Positions 6,157 to 14,245 of a stretch of 19,500 nt of DNA are shown here, piece by piece. A program made the position numbers and the translations under genes. The notes under the pieces were generated by a model. That model saw only the letters and a list, made by a program, of their open reading frames with translations, did not search any database and was not told the DNA's origin. This DNA comes from Chloroflexia bacterium. GTDB lineage: Bacteria; Chloroflexota; Chloroflexia; QHBQ01; JADMIH01. The number at the start of each line of letters is the position of its first letter. Positions within the stretch are counted from its first letter, which is position 1. The DNA is taken from the NCBI GenBank assembly GCA_025927935.1, contig JAICKM010000031.1, positions 1 through 19,500 on the forward strand, in the 5' to 3' direction.

Positions 6157-8967
6157 CTATCCGGTGGTCTGCAACCCGGCGGCAATGCCGTTGATGCTGT
6201 GATGGATCGCGTCGAGCAGGGCCGCCCGTTCCTCGTCGGAGGCGTCAGGCGGCAAGGCGCGATAGCGCCGCAGCAAGGCGATCTGGGCGATGTGCAAGGC
6301 ATCCACATAAGGATTGCGCAACTTGATCGAGCGGGCCAGCACCGGGGAGCGTTCGAGTAGTTCGCTCTGCCGGGCCACGGCCAGCACGGCGGCCACGCTG
6401 GCTTCGTATTCCGCCACGATCTGCTCGAAAAGCTCCGCGCCCCGCGTCGCCAGAGAGGCATAGCGACGGGCCGCCGGCATATCCGCCGTGCCGAGACTGA
6501 GCTGGGCGTTGTCGAGCGCCGTGGCGAAGAAGCGCCAGTTGCGATACATCGCCTGCAATTGGGGCAGGCCGCCCGCGGCGATCTCCGCCTGGAGCGCAGT
6601 GCCTAGCCCAAACCAGCCCGGCAGGTTGACCCGCACCTGTGCCCAGCTAAACACCCAGGGGATGGCGCGCAGGTCGTCCAACGTCAGGTCATCGGTGCTT
6701 TGCGCGGCCCGGCTCACCGGGCGCGAGGCCAGGTTGAGCGTGCCCAGTTCGGGAAAAGGCGTCGCCTCGCGGAAAAAGGCGAGGAAGTCCGACGTCTCTT
6801 TGACCAGTTCCTCATAGCGCGCCCGCGATCGGTCGGCCAGCCGGTCCATCGTGGCGATCCAATCCGGGTCGGGCGAATCCTCCACCGGGCCAAACGCCGA
6901 GATCAGCAGGGCGTGGATCACCTGCTCGAAATGGCGCTCGGCGATCACCGGGTGCCCGTAGCGGGCGGAGATGACTTCGCCTTGCTCGGTCACTTTCAAG
7001 TTCGGATAGCGGGCGATGGGCGGGCGGGCCAGGATAGCGCGGTTCATCGGCCCGCCGCCCCGCCCAATCGCCCCGCCCCGCCCGTGGAAGATCAGCAAGT
7101 CCACACCCGCCGACCCGGCGGCATAGGCCAGGGCAGCCTGGGCGCCATAGGTCTGCCACGAGGCGGCCAGATAGCCGCCATCCTTGTTGCTGTCGGAGTA
7201 GCCGATCATCACCTGCTGGCGGTCGCCACGCGCGGCCAGCGCCGCGCGATAGGCGCGGCTCTCCAGCAAATGGCCCAGGATGGCCCCGCAACTGCGCAGT
7301 TCGGCAATGGTCTCATACAGCGGCACGACATCCAGGCGGCTCGTCGCGGGCGCGTCGCCCCCCGCCCAGGCAAATAAGCCGGCTTCACGGGCCAGGAACA
7401 GCACGGCGAGTACGTCGGCGGCGTCGCGGCACATCGAGATGATGTAGGTCTGGCAGGCCGCCGGGCCGCTCTGCGCCTGGATGTCGCTCATGGCGCGGAA
7501 GGTATCCAGCGCAGCGCGCGTGGCGGGCGATAAGGCATCGGCGGGCAAGGCCAGGGGCGGCCCGGGCAAGCGCTCCTCCAGCACCGCCTGCCGTTCGGCG
7601 GATGTCATGGCCGCGTAGCCCGGCACCCCGGCCAGCCCCAATAGCTCGGCGACGGCTGCCGTGTGGCGGTCGGCATGCTGGCGTAGTTCCAGTTCGGCCA
7701 GGTGAAAGCCGAAGACCTCCACCCGGCGGCGCAAGTCGAGCACCGGCCCGGCGGCGATGCGCTCGCCGCTATGGGTCTGTAAACTCTCGCTGATTTGATC
7801 CAGGTCGCGCACCAGCGCGGCGGGATCGGCGTATCCACCCGGCGCATCAGTTTCGGTGCGCCGCAACCGCTCAGCGATCAGGCCGAGTTTGCGGCGATAG
7901 GGTTGGTCGAGCCAAGGGCGCACCGGCTGGGTGCCCAACTCGGTGCGGTCGTGGTCGATGGCCGCCAGCAACGCGGGCGCCGCCCCAACCAGGCGCGACG
8001 ACGTGCTCAGGTCACGGCCCAGCGCCTGTACCTCGTCGCGATAACGGCGCAACACCGCCGTGCGTGCCAGCCGCGCCGCTGCCCGTGTCACCTCGGCGGT
8101 CACGTTCGGGTTCCCATCCCGGTCGCCGCCGACCCACGACCCGAAGCGAAACATGGTGAGCGGCAAAGGCGCCGTCCGGCTGCCCAGCGCGGCGTCGAGC
8201 GTGCGCCCGATATGGGGCACCACGTCATACACCGCGCCGGCCAGAAAATAGAGCACGCTGTTGACCTCGTCCAGCACGCTGGGCCGTTCGGTGCGCGCTT
8301 CCGCCGTCTGCCAGATAAGGGTAATCCGCGTGCGCAGGGATTCGAGCAGCGCCGCGCGTGCCCCGGCTGCGGCGGGCGGGGCATCTAACTGAGCAATCGC
8401 CTCGGCGGCGGCGCGCAAGTGATGCAGCAACGTGCGCCGCCGGGCCTCGGAGGGGTGCGCCGTGAAGACCGGGCGCACCTCCAGGCGCGTGATGTCGTCG
8501 CGCAACGTATCCCCGGTCACATCTGCCGCGCGCAACGTCTCCACCGCCGCCGCAATCGACTCGTGCAAGGGCTGGGCGGAGCGGTCCCGGCTGAACAAGG
8601 TGCGCACCCGGTGATGCTGCTCGGCCAGGTTGATCAAATGAAAGTAGACGCTAAAGGCGCGCACCAGTTGCAGCAGCCGCGCTGTCGATTGGCGCCCGGC
8701 CCAGGCCAGCAACGCCGCCTCGCGTTTGGGATCGGGATCGACCTGCGACCGCAGCGCAATGGCCGCGGTGCGCACATGCTCCACTGCGGCAAACAGCCGC
8801 GCGCCCCCCTGCTCGGCCAGGACCTCGCCGACCAGATCGCCGAGCAAGCGCACATCGTCCCGCAAGCGATCAATCGGTTCGGCGCGGGAGACGGCCCGAT
8901 CGGCATTGTAGCCGCTTTTGGCGGAGCGCGCGGCACGTTGCCGCCCCGCGCGGATCTCATGGGTCAT
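6157..8967 (-). CDS. ppc: Phosphoenolpyruvate carboxylase
   Basis: A 936-residue PEPC, normal length for the bacterial enzyme. It carboxylates phosphoenolpyruvate with bicarbonate to oxaloacetate, feeding the TCA cycle. Landmarks are VFTAHPSEARRRT with catalytic H171 (Ser where most have Thr after the Pro), GSWVGGDRDGNPN (276-288), and MIGYSDSNKDGG (~587-598) with the arginine-rich loop FHGRGGAIGRGGGP just after it (~627). VTEQGEVISARYG and the C-terminal QTTG (usually QNTG) follow. The start ATG at 8967 has AGGAGAT 8 nt upstream. A longer frame to a GTG at 9255 would run through the promoter region and the neighbour's ribosome-binding site, so it is rejected. It is monocistronic and transcribed divergently from the secreted repeat protein. 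Confidence 0.96.
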   Translation of the reverse strand: MTHEIRAGRQRAARSAKSGYNADRAVSRAEPIDRLRDDVRLLGDLVGEVLAEQGGARLFAAVEHVRTAAIALRSQVDPDPKREAALLAWAGRQSTARLLQLVRAFSVYFHLINLAEQHHRVRTLFSRDRSAQPLHESIAAAVETLRAADVTGDTLRDDITRLEVRPVFTAHPSEARRRTLLHHLRAAAEAIAQLDAPPAAAGARAALLESLRTRITLIWQTAEARTERPSVLDEVNSVLYFLAGAVYDVVPHIGRTLDAALGSRTAPLPLTMFRFGSWVGGDRDGNPNVTAEVTRAAARLARTAVLRRYRDEVQALGRDLSTSSRLVGAAPALLAAIDHDRTELGTQPVRPWLDQPYRRKLGLIAERLRRTETDAPGGYADPAALVRDLDQISESLQTHSGERIAAGPVLDLRRRVEVFGFHLAELELRQHADRHTAAVAELLGLAGVPGYAAMTSAERQAVLEERLPGPPLALPADALSPATRAALDTFRAMSDIQAQSGPAACQTYIISMCRDAADVLAVLFLAREAGLFAWAGGDAPATSRLDVVPLYETIAELRSCGAILGHLLESRAYRAALAARGDRQQVMIGYSDSNKDGGYLAASWQTYGAQAALAYAAGSAGVDLLIFHGRGGAIGRGGGPMNRAILARPPIARYPNLKVTEQGEVISARYGHPVIAERHFEQVIHALLISAFGPVEDSPDPDWIATMDRLADRSRARYEELVKETSDFLAFFREATPFPELGTLNLASRPVSRAAQSTDDLTLDDLRAIPWVFSWAQVRVNLPGWFGLGTALQAEIAAGGLPQLQAMYRNWRFFATALDNAQLSLGTADMPAARRYASLATRGAELFEQIVAEYEASVAAVLAVARQSELLERSPVLARSIKLRNPYVDALHIAQIALLRRYRALPPDASDEERAALLDAIHHSINGIAAGLQTTG

Positions 8968-9031
8968 AGCGGGATCTCCTGACATAGGGGCCTGGCCGCA
9001 GCGCCACCGCCCGGCGCCCGGCCCTCGCGTG

Positions 9032-9069
9032 TGCGGCACAATGCGTGCCACCAGCAGTATTGTACCGCA
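9032..9069 (-). promoter_or_regulatory. Inverted repeat overlapping a possible ppc -10 box
   Basis: TGCGGCACAAT (9032-9042) is repeated inverted as ATTGTACCGCA (9059-9069), with 10 of 11 positions matching and 16 nt between. On the minus strand the right arm contains TACAAT (9064-9059), a good -10 element ~90 nt upstream of ppc. No good -35 is visible. It may be an operator or a 5' leader hairpin. Confidence 0.42.
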
Positions 9070-9106
9070 TGGCCCGTCCGCACAGTAGCCCGGCGTCCAA
9101 ACCGAT

Positions 9107-9136
9107 CCATATAGAACCGCCATAGGACCCATATAG
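9107..9136. repeat. Direct repeat CCATATAG with 22-bp spacing
   Basis: CCATATAG occurs at 9107-9114 and 9129-9136, with a related CCATAGG starting at 9120 between them. The spacing of about two helical turns in a divergent promoter region suggests a regulator-binding site for ppc or the secreted protein gene. Confidence 0.4.
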
Positions 9137-9272
9137 TACTTTTGTGTCAGGAATCGGCCCGCTACTTTCGCGGGCGGGGGGGCGTTGGTAGAGGTGTGCA
9201 ACCTGGAAATTGGTACCAGCCGGGTTCCGCCCAAGCTATCTATCTTCGTTTTCACTCAGGAGGATGAACCCC

Positions 9273-10247
9273 ATGCAACGCCCTAATTCTTCGCGCCTTT
9301 ATGGCCTGCTGATGATTACCGCGCTCTTCGTCGCCGTGTTTGCCCTGGTGACGGCGCTAGGCGCGCCCGCGGCGGGCGCCCAGGCCAACCGCGCCGACCG
9401 CACCCGCACCGCTGAACCCCACGAGACCGAGCACCCGCGCGAGACCGAGACCCCGCACGCGGAGCATACGGGTACGGCGGAACCGCACGAGACCGAGCAC
9501 CCGCGCGAGACTGAAACGCCGCACGCGGAGCGCACCGGCACTGCCGAGCCGCACGAAACCGAGCACCCGCGCGAAACCGAAACGCCGCACGCGGAGCACA
9601 CGGGCACCGCCACGCCGCATGAGACCGAGCACCCTCGTGAAACCGGGACCCCACGCCCTACCACCACGACCGTGCCTGCCACGGTGCCCGGCAGCACCGC
9701 CCGCACCTTCCCGCAAACGGGCAAAGCGGTGAACGGGCTGTTCCTCACCTACTGGGACGATCGTGGCGCCCTCGCCCAGCAGGGCTATCCGATTTCGCCG
9801 GTCATGGAGGAGCGATCGGATCTAAACGGCCAGACCTACGCCGTGCAATACTTTGAGCGCGCCGTGTTCGAGTATCACCCGGAGAACCAGGCGCCCTTCA
9901 ACGTACTCCTGTCGCAACTGGGCACCTTCCAGTACCGGGCGCGGTACGGCACGACAGGGGCGCCGGGCCAGCAAGCGACCCAGGCCAACGGTCGCTACTT
10001 CCCGGAGACCCGGCACTGGGTGGGCGGCAAGTTCCGCAGCTATTGGGAACAGCATGGTGGCCTGGCCCAGCAAGGCTACCCCATCTCCGATGAGTTCACC
10101 GAGGTCAGCCCACTGGACGGCAAGCCGTATCGGGTGCAGTATTTCGAGCGCGCGGTGTTCGAGTTGCACCCGGAGAACCAGGCGCCCTTCGACGTGCTCC
10201 TATCGCAACTGGGCACCTTCCAGTATCAACAGAAGTACGGCAAGTAG
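9273..10247 (+). CDS. Secreted protein with His/Glu-rich tandem repeats and two C-terminal YPIS/YFERA modules
   Basis: A 324-residue protein. Residues 1-38 are a signal peptide (basic start, hydrophobic core LLMITALFVAVFALVTALG, AxA-type site AGAQA). From about residue 47 come 22-residue repeats of the form AEPHETEHPRETETPHAE-HTGT, three full and one partial. A Thr/Pro linker follows, then two homologous ~80-residue modules (from ~145 and ~242). Each reads FP-T---W/V-G-F--YW---G-LAQQGYPIS and ends VQYFERAVFE-HPENQAPF and VLLSQLGTFQY. Such modules are frequent in exported Chloroflexota proteins; I recall no proven function, and surface or carbohydrate binding is a guess. The start at 9273 is preferred over 9264 because AGGAGG (9258-9263) lies 9 nt before it. 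The gene ends in a strong terminator. Confidence 0.85.
   Translation: MQRPNSSRLYGLLMITALFVAVFALVTALGAPAAGAQANRADRTRTAEPHETEHPRETETPHAEHTGTAEPHETEHPRETETPHAERTGTAEPHETEHPRETETPHAEHTGTATPHETEHPRETGTPRPTTTTVPATVPGSTARTFPQTGKAVNGLFLTYWDDRGALAQQGYPISPVMEERSDLNGQTYAVQYFERAVFEYHPENQAPFNVLLSQLGTFQYRARYGTTGAPGQQATQANGRYFPETRHWVGGKFRSYWEQHGGLAQQGYPISDEFTEVSPLDGKPYRVQYFERAVFELHPENQAPFDVLLSQLGTFQYQQKYGK
9411..9656 (+). repeat. 66-bp in-frame tandem repeat (about 3.7 copies)
   Basis: Units start at 9411, 9477, 9543 and 9609; the last is partial and diverges after about 45 bp. Copies differ mainly at synonymous positions, so the protein repeat is kept while the DNA has drifted. It encodes the 22-residue His/Glu/Thr/Pro unit. 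Confidence 0.9.
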
Positions 10248-10270
10248 ACCCGCCCGCCCTTCAACGATAC

Positions 10271-10304
10271 CCCCGCGGCCCGCCCCTGGGCCGCGGGGGT
10301 TTTT
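10271..10304 (+). terminator. Intrinsic terminator after the secreted repeat protein
   Basis: CCCCGCGGCCC (10271-10281) and GGGCCGCGGGG (10288-10298) form an 11-bp perfect stem with a 6-nt loop, followed by GTTTTT. Confidence 0.92.
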
Positions 10305-10486
10305 GGTACTGCCGGAGACCTTCTGCACTGGCCCCCAATTTGCTTATGCGGTGCCCAATCCAGATCCGCAAGCCGCCGGATCTACCGGGAACCGGCGGAC
10401 GCTACATGAGTGGATCAACAGCAATAAAGATAGCAAGATAAGGAGCGCTGGGATCTGTGCCCGGCGCCTGAGTTGGTACCCATCCC

Positions 10487-11395
10487 ATGATCACGCGAGA
10501 AAAAGAGGCCGGCGCGGACGGCTCGACGCCGCTTGAGGACCCGGAGGCGCCACTAGCAGTTCCGGCCCTGGAGAAAGCAGAACAGAAACGGGTCGAAGAA
10601 CGGGTCGCGCCGCGGGCCGCGGTCGTCTATGAGACGATCCGCCGCGAGGGGGAAGACGAGCTAACCCGGCCCTTGCCAGCGCTGGCCTGGTCGGGGATCG
10701 CGGCCGGACTCTCGATGGGCTTTTCGATGGTCGCCGAGGGGCTGTTGCGGTCGCATCTGCCGGACGCCGAGTGGCGGCCGCTGGTTGTCAAGCTAGGCTA
10801 CAGCGTGGGATTCCTCATTGTCGTGCTGGGCCGCCAGCAACTGTTCACCGAAAACACGCTCACGGCCATCCTGCCGCTGCTGGCGCGCAAGAACCTGAGC
10901 ACGCTGGGGCGGGTCGCATCCCTCTGGGCGGTCGTGCTGGCGACCAACCTGATCGGCGCCCTGGTGTTCGCCTGGGTCGCGGGCAATACATCCGTGTTCG
11001 GGCCGGACATGCAACGGGCATTCACCGAGATTGGGCGTGATGCGCTCAGCGTCGGCGCGGGCAACGCCGCCTTGCGCGGCATCTTTGCCGGCTGGCTGAT
11101 CGCCTTGATGGTCTGGCTCATGCCGACGGCCGACGGCGCCCGTGTCCATATCATCATCATTATTACCTACATCGTCGGCCTGGCCGGCTTCACCCATATC
11201 ATCGCCGGCTCCATCGAAGTACTCTACATGGTGATGATCGGCGCTGCCGATTGGGGCACGGCGCTCGGCGGGTATATCCTCCCGACGCTGCTGGGCAACA
11301 TCTTGGGCGGGGTATCGCTGGTGGCCGTGCTCAATTATGCGCAGGTGATCGCAGGCAGCGCGCGTGCGAACGATCAACCAGGCAAGCAAGCATAG
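10487..11395 (+). CDS. Formate/nitrite transporter (FNT) family membrane protein, YfdC type
   Basis: A 302-residue protein. A hydrophilic N-terminal ~60 residues rich in Glu and Arg precedes six hydrophobic segments (about 66-86, 104-118, 143-165, 197-213, 221-246 and 258-285). LAWSGIAAGLSMGFSMVAEG, GRQQLFTENTLTAILP (115-130) and AGFTHIIAGS with H237 match the YfdC branch of the FNT channel family. The His corresponds to the central pore His of FocA/NirC. The family passes small monovalent anions across the inner membrane as pentamers; the YfdC branch has no settled substrate. The ATG at 10487 lacks a clear ribosome-binding site and no better in-frame start was found. Flanking terminator-like hairpins suggest a single-gene unit. 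Confidence 0.87.
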   Translation: MITREKEAGADGSTPLEDPEAPLAVPALEKAEQKRVEERVAPRAAVVYETIRREGEDELTRPLPALAWSGIAAGLSMGFSMVAEGLLRSHLPDAEWRPLVVKLGYSVGFLIVVLGRQQLFTENTLTAILPLLARKNLSTLGRVASLWAVVLATNLIGALVFAWVAGNTSVFGPDMQRAFTEIGRDALSVGAGNAALRGIFAGWLIALMVWLMPTADGARVHIIIIITYIVGLAGFTHIIAGSIEVLYMVMIGAADWGTALGGYILPTLLGNILGGVSLVAVLNYAQVIAGSARANDQPGKQA

Positions 11396-11424
11396 CCCCA
11401 GCGCAGGCCACTGGCCTGGCAGGA

Positions 11425-11468
11425 ACAGGCGGCCCGGAGACGCAGCAGTGCGGTCCTGGGCCGCCTGT
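11425..11468 (+). terminator. Possible terminator hairpin after the FNT gene
   Basis: ACAGGCGGCCC (11425-11435) pairs perfectly with GGGCCGCCTGT (11458-11468) around a 22-nt loop. A second small hairpin AGGAAAG/CTTTCCT (11481-11503) follows. There is no T-run directly after, so termination may be Rho-dependent or weak. Confidence 0.5.
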
Positions 11469-11670
11469 CCATCTGGGTGAAGGAAAGCCCGCCTTCCTTT
11501 CCTAGACGTTAGTCCCGCGGGCTTGTATCCCACACAAATCCTGCTTAAGATAGTAAGGAACAGCGCGCGGCCCGTGGCTGTATCTTGTCAGGTACCCCAC
11601 CCGGCCCCGGCACGCCGGGTACACCAAATGACGGCGACCGCCAAGTCGCCACCGATGAAGGAGATATGGG

Positions 11671-12012
11671 ATGAGTTACGGAAATCAGGCTCCGCCGCCC
11701 GGCGGCTACGCGGCCCCCGTCGCGGCAACGGGCGGCACCAACGTCCTGGCGATTGTCTCGCTGGTCGCCGGGATTCTCGGCCTGCTGCTGCTGTGTGCGT
11801 TCCTGGGGCCGATTAGCTTCGTCTTCGGCGTCGTCGCAGCGGTGCTCGGCTTCGTCGCGCGCAACCAGATCAAGCAGCGCGGCCAGGGCGGGAGCGGGCT
11901 GGCGACGGCCGGCCTGGTCATCGGCATCGCGGCCGCGGTCCTCGGTCTCGCGGAACTGGCCGGCATCGCCGCGCTCATTGGACTTGCCAGTGTAGCGACG
12001 CCCAGTCCCTGA
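11671..12012 (+). CDS. DUF4190 small membrane protein (first of two paralogs)
   Basis: A 113-residue protein. A short Pro/Gly-rich N-terminus is followed by two hydrophobic hairpin segments (about residues 25-60 and 74-107). They are separated by the basic loop ARNQIKQRGQGGSGLATAG. The LAIVSLVAGILGLLL...GPISFVFG...GLATAGLVIG layout is typical of DUF4190 proteins, small bacterial membrane proteins of unknown function. The start is supported by GAAGGAGATATGGG immediately upstream. It is followed by a closely similar paralog on the same strand. Confidence 0.8.
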   Translation: MSYGNQAPPPGGYAAPVAATGGTNVLAIVSLVAGILGLLLLCAFLGPISFVFGVVAAVLGFVARNQIKQRGQGGSGLATAGLVIGIAAAVLGLAELAGIAALIGLASVATPSP

Positions 12013-12240
12013 TCCAGGCGGATAGCCGCCCTTCCGTAAATAGAACCCTCACGCACCGCGGGTCCGCCGGCTACACGACCGGCACGATCCGCGGTGTTTT
12101 ACATCCTCCGAGTCTACGGCTGTTTCAGGCCCCCGCGTAACTGCTATCGAGTCATCTACAATATCCGAATCTGATCCGTTGACGATGAGAATATAATATG
12201 CCGGCAATTGGCATGTCGTAAAAGATTCAGGAGAGACTTG

Positions 12241-12621
12241 ATGAGTGACGGAAATCAGACGATGCCACTCGAAGGCGGCTACACTATCCCGGTCCCAGCC
12301 GCCGGGACCGGGAGAACCAACCCGTTGGCGATTGTATCGCTGCTGGTGGGAATGCTGGCGCTGGCGCTGATGTGTGCCTTGCTCGGTCCATTCAGCCTGG
12401 TATTCGGCGGCGTCGCGGCGGGCCTCAGCATTGTGGCCCGCAAGCAGGTCAGGCAACGCGGGCAGGCCGGCGAAGGTCTGGCGCGCGCCGGCTTGATTCT
12501 GGGAATCATGGCGATAGCGCTGGGCACGATGGAGATCATGATCATCGTCATCCTGGCGGAGTTAGGTCCCACCGTGGCAAACCAGATAAACGCCACGGCC
12601 ACCGGGGTACCGTATCCCTGA
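12241..12621 (+). CDS. DUF4190 small membrane protein (second paralog)
   Basis: A 126-residue protein. The core TNPLAIVSLLVGMLALALM, then GPFSLVFGGVAAGLSIVARK, QVRQRGQAGEGLARAGLILG and a third hydrophobic stretch align along their length with the gene at 11671. This indicates a local duplication followed by divergence. The C-terminus is longer and polar (NQINATATGVPYP). The start at 12241 has AGGAGA 8 nt upstream; the in-frame ATG at 12208 has none. A TATAAT at 12192-12197 in the 228-nt gap could be the -10 of its own promoter, although TTGACG at 12179 is too close to serve as the -35. Function is unknown. Confidence 0.8.
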   Translation: MSDGNQTMPLEGGYTIPVPAAGTGRTNPLAIVSLLVGMLALALMCALLGPFSLVFGGVAAGLSIVARKQVRQRGQAGEGLARAGLILGIMAIALGTMEIMIIVILAELGPTVANQINATATGVPYP

Positions 12622-12966
12622 GACCTGGGGGCACCGCTCACCGCGTAAACTACAGCTCTAGCACCCCGCCGGACCACTAGCGTCTGCTACCGGGACCGGC
12701 GGTCGCGCATATCCCCGTCCTCCGACTCCCGCGCCGCCCGCGAACGGCGATTCCATCGCTACGCAAAACTACCGATCCCCGTCTCCTGATTCGGCCTGAG
12801 AAACGCGCAGAGTTACCGATGCGCCTCGCGCCTTGTCCTGCTATGCTGGTAATAGACGAGTCCGGTTCCCGACCATAGCTGCCGGTAGCGCAGCGGGACC
12901 GGGCGACTCGCCCGGCGGCCCCACCAGGGCCGAGGCGCGACGCCGGGAACAGAAGGAGGAGACAAG
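12622..12966. other. Intergenic region ahead of the phospholipid cassette
   Basis: No supported reading frame. It contains a perfect small hairpin CCGGGCG-act-CGCCCGG (12899-12915) about 50 nt upstream of the acyltransferase start, within its probable leader. Promoter-like AT-richer sequence (TTGTCC, TATGCT, TAATAG) lies around 12833-12856, but no pair has good spacing. Confidence 0.45.
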
Positions 12967-13656
12967 ATGAATATGCAAGTGACTATCTCCTGGCCGGGGC
13001 GCCTGGCCCGTGAGGTGTTGCAACCGCCCACGCTGGCGGTGCTCGACCTGCTTGCGCCCGCTGTAGTCTACGGCCGCGAGGCGCTCGATGCCCTGGCCGG
13101 GCCGGTGTTGCTGGCCGCCAATCACACCAGCCACCTGGATACGCCGGTGATCCTTCATGCGCTGCCGCACGCCCGGCGACGCCGGGTGGCCGTGGCCGCG
13201 GCGGCGGATTATTTCTTCATGCGCCCGCGCCTCGGCGCGGTGGTGGCGCTGCTGTTCGGCGCGGTGCCCTTTGGGCGCGGGCGCGGCGCGCGGGTGTCGC
13301 TGGCCGCGTGCGCCGGACTGCTGGGCGCGGGCTGGTCGATCCTGCTCTATCCCGAGGGCACCCGCACCACGACCGGGCGCATCGGCCCGTTCCGGCCAGG
13401 GGTCGGCTTTCTGGCCGTGGAACTGGGCATCCCGGTCGTGCCGATTCGCACGGAAGGGTTGTTCGGCATCTTCCCCAAGGGCGGGCGGCTACCCCATCCA
13501 GGCCGGGCCACGGTCCACTTTGGCGCCCCGCTAGGGTTTGCCGGGGATGTGTCGCACCGGGCGGCCACGGCGGCCATCGAAGCGGCGGTACGCGCGCTGG
13601 GCACCGGGGAGAATGCCCAGGAAGGAGGCCCCAATGGGCGGCATCTACCGCATTAA
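12967..13656 (+). CDS. PlsC-like 1-acyl-sn-glycerol-3-phosphate acyltransferase
   Basis: A 229-residue acyltransferase of the LPLAT/PlsC superfamily. The catalytic H-x4-D motif is NHTSHLD (H53, D58). The substrate-binding EGTR motif is YPEGTRTTTG (E130-R133), and GIPVVPIRTEG further on is the usual fourth block. It would acylate lysophosphatidate to phosphatidate at the membrane face, consistent with the CdsA-like and CDP-alcohol transferase genes that follow. A lipid other than lysophosphatidate cannot be excluded. The start is supported by AAGGAGGA 6 nt upstream. The last 23 nt overlap the next gene, suggesting translational coupling in a three-gene operon. Confidence 0.88.
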   Translation: MNMQVTISWPGRLAREVLQPPTLAVLDLLAPAVVYGREALDALAGPVLLAANHTSHLDTPVILHALPHARRRRVAVAAAADYFFMRPRLGAVVALLFGAVPFGRGRGARVSLAACAGLLGAGWSILLYPEGTRTTTGRIGPFRPGVGFLAVELGIPVVPIRTEGLFGIFPKGGRLPHPGRATVHFGAPLGFAGDVSHRAATAAIEAAVRALGTGENAQEGGPNGRHLPH

Positions 13657-14245
13657 GCCGCGCTTTCAACAGGCGCTCTCCGGCGTCGCGGGTTGGCTGA
13701 CGGTCTGCCACGTCCATCCCGATGTTTTGACGGCGGTGGCGTTCGGCGTGGCCCTGGCGGGCGGCGGGGCGCTGTATGCGAGCCGCTGGATCCCCGCGCT
13801 GCTGTTGCTGGTGCCCGTGCTGGCGCTGGCGCGGACGGCGCTGAACGCGCTCGACGGCATGGTGGCGCGCGCCGGGGGCCTCGCCCGGCCCTGGGGCGAA
13901 GTGCTCAACGAACTGGGCGACCGGCTGGCCGACGTGGCCTTTTTCGCCGGGGTCGCCCTGGCCCCCGGCAGTTCCCCGGTGCTGGGTAGTGCGGTGCTCG
14001 TGCTGATGCTGCTGTGCAGCTACCTGGGCACCGTGGCGCGCGCCGCCGGGGGCCGGCGGCAGTACGGCGGGATCATGGGCAAGGCCGACCGGATGATCTA
14101 CCTGGGCGGAGCCGCGGTGCTTGCCTTCCTGCTGCCCGGCGTGCCGGTGTTCAGCGGCTTCCTACTGATCGTGCTGGCCGGACTCGGCCTCACGATCCTC
14201 TCCCGACTGCGAGCGACCTATGCTGATCTCCAATCCCCTTCATAA
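13634..14245 (+). CDS. CDP-alcohol phosphatidyltransferase family protein (YnbA-like)
   Basis: A 203-residue membrane protein with about five to six hydrophobic helices. The CDP-alcohol signature reads NALDGMVARAGG...GEVLNELGD (residues 71-96). The layout D-x2-D-G-x2-A-R-x8-G-x3-D-x3-D is kept, except that the first and third Asp are Asn (N71, N92), with D74 and D96 retained. The first Asp normally helps bind metal and the third lies beside the catalytic Asp, so activity or chemistry may differ. As I recall, E. coli YnbA-type proteins share the 'ALNALDG...LNELGD' form, which would make this a subfamily trait. The acceptor alcohol is unknown. The start has AAGGAGG upstream inside plsC, and the 3' end overlaps the next gene by 26 nt. 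Confidence 0.82.
   Translation: MGGIYRIKPRFQQALSGVAGWLTVCHVHPDVLTAVAFGVALAGGGALYASRWIPALLLLVPVLALARTALNALDGMVARAGGLARPWGEVLNELGDRLADVAFFAGVALAPGSSPVLGSAVLVLMLLCSYLGTVARAAGGRRQYGGIMGKADRMIYLGGAAVLAFLLPGVPVFSGFLLIVLAGLGLTILSRLRATYADLQSPS

Noticed and set aside
8968..9255. N-terminal extension of PEP carboxylase to a GTG at 9255
   Set aside because: It would cross the candidate promoter, the inverted repeat and nearly the neighbour's ribosome-binding site. The ATG at 8967 has a good site and gives normal PEPC length.
9411..9656. Regular 66-bp repeats considered as a CRISPR-like array
   Set aside because: There are no unique spacers, the units are in frame inside a secreted protein gene, and no cas genes are present.
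13157..13534. Alternative frames within the acyltransferase and downstream lipid genes
   Set aside because: Arg/Ser/Cys-rich shadows without motifs; the annotated frames carry catalytic signatures.
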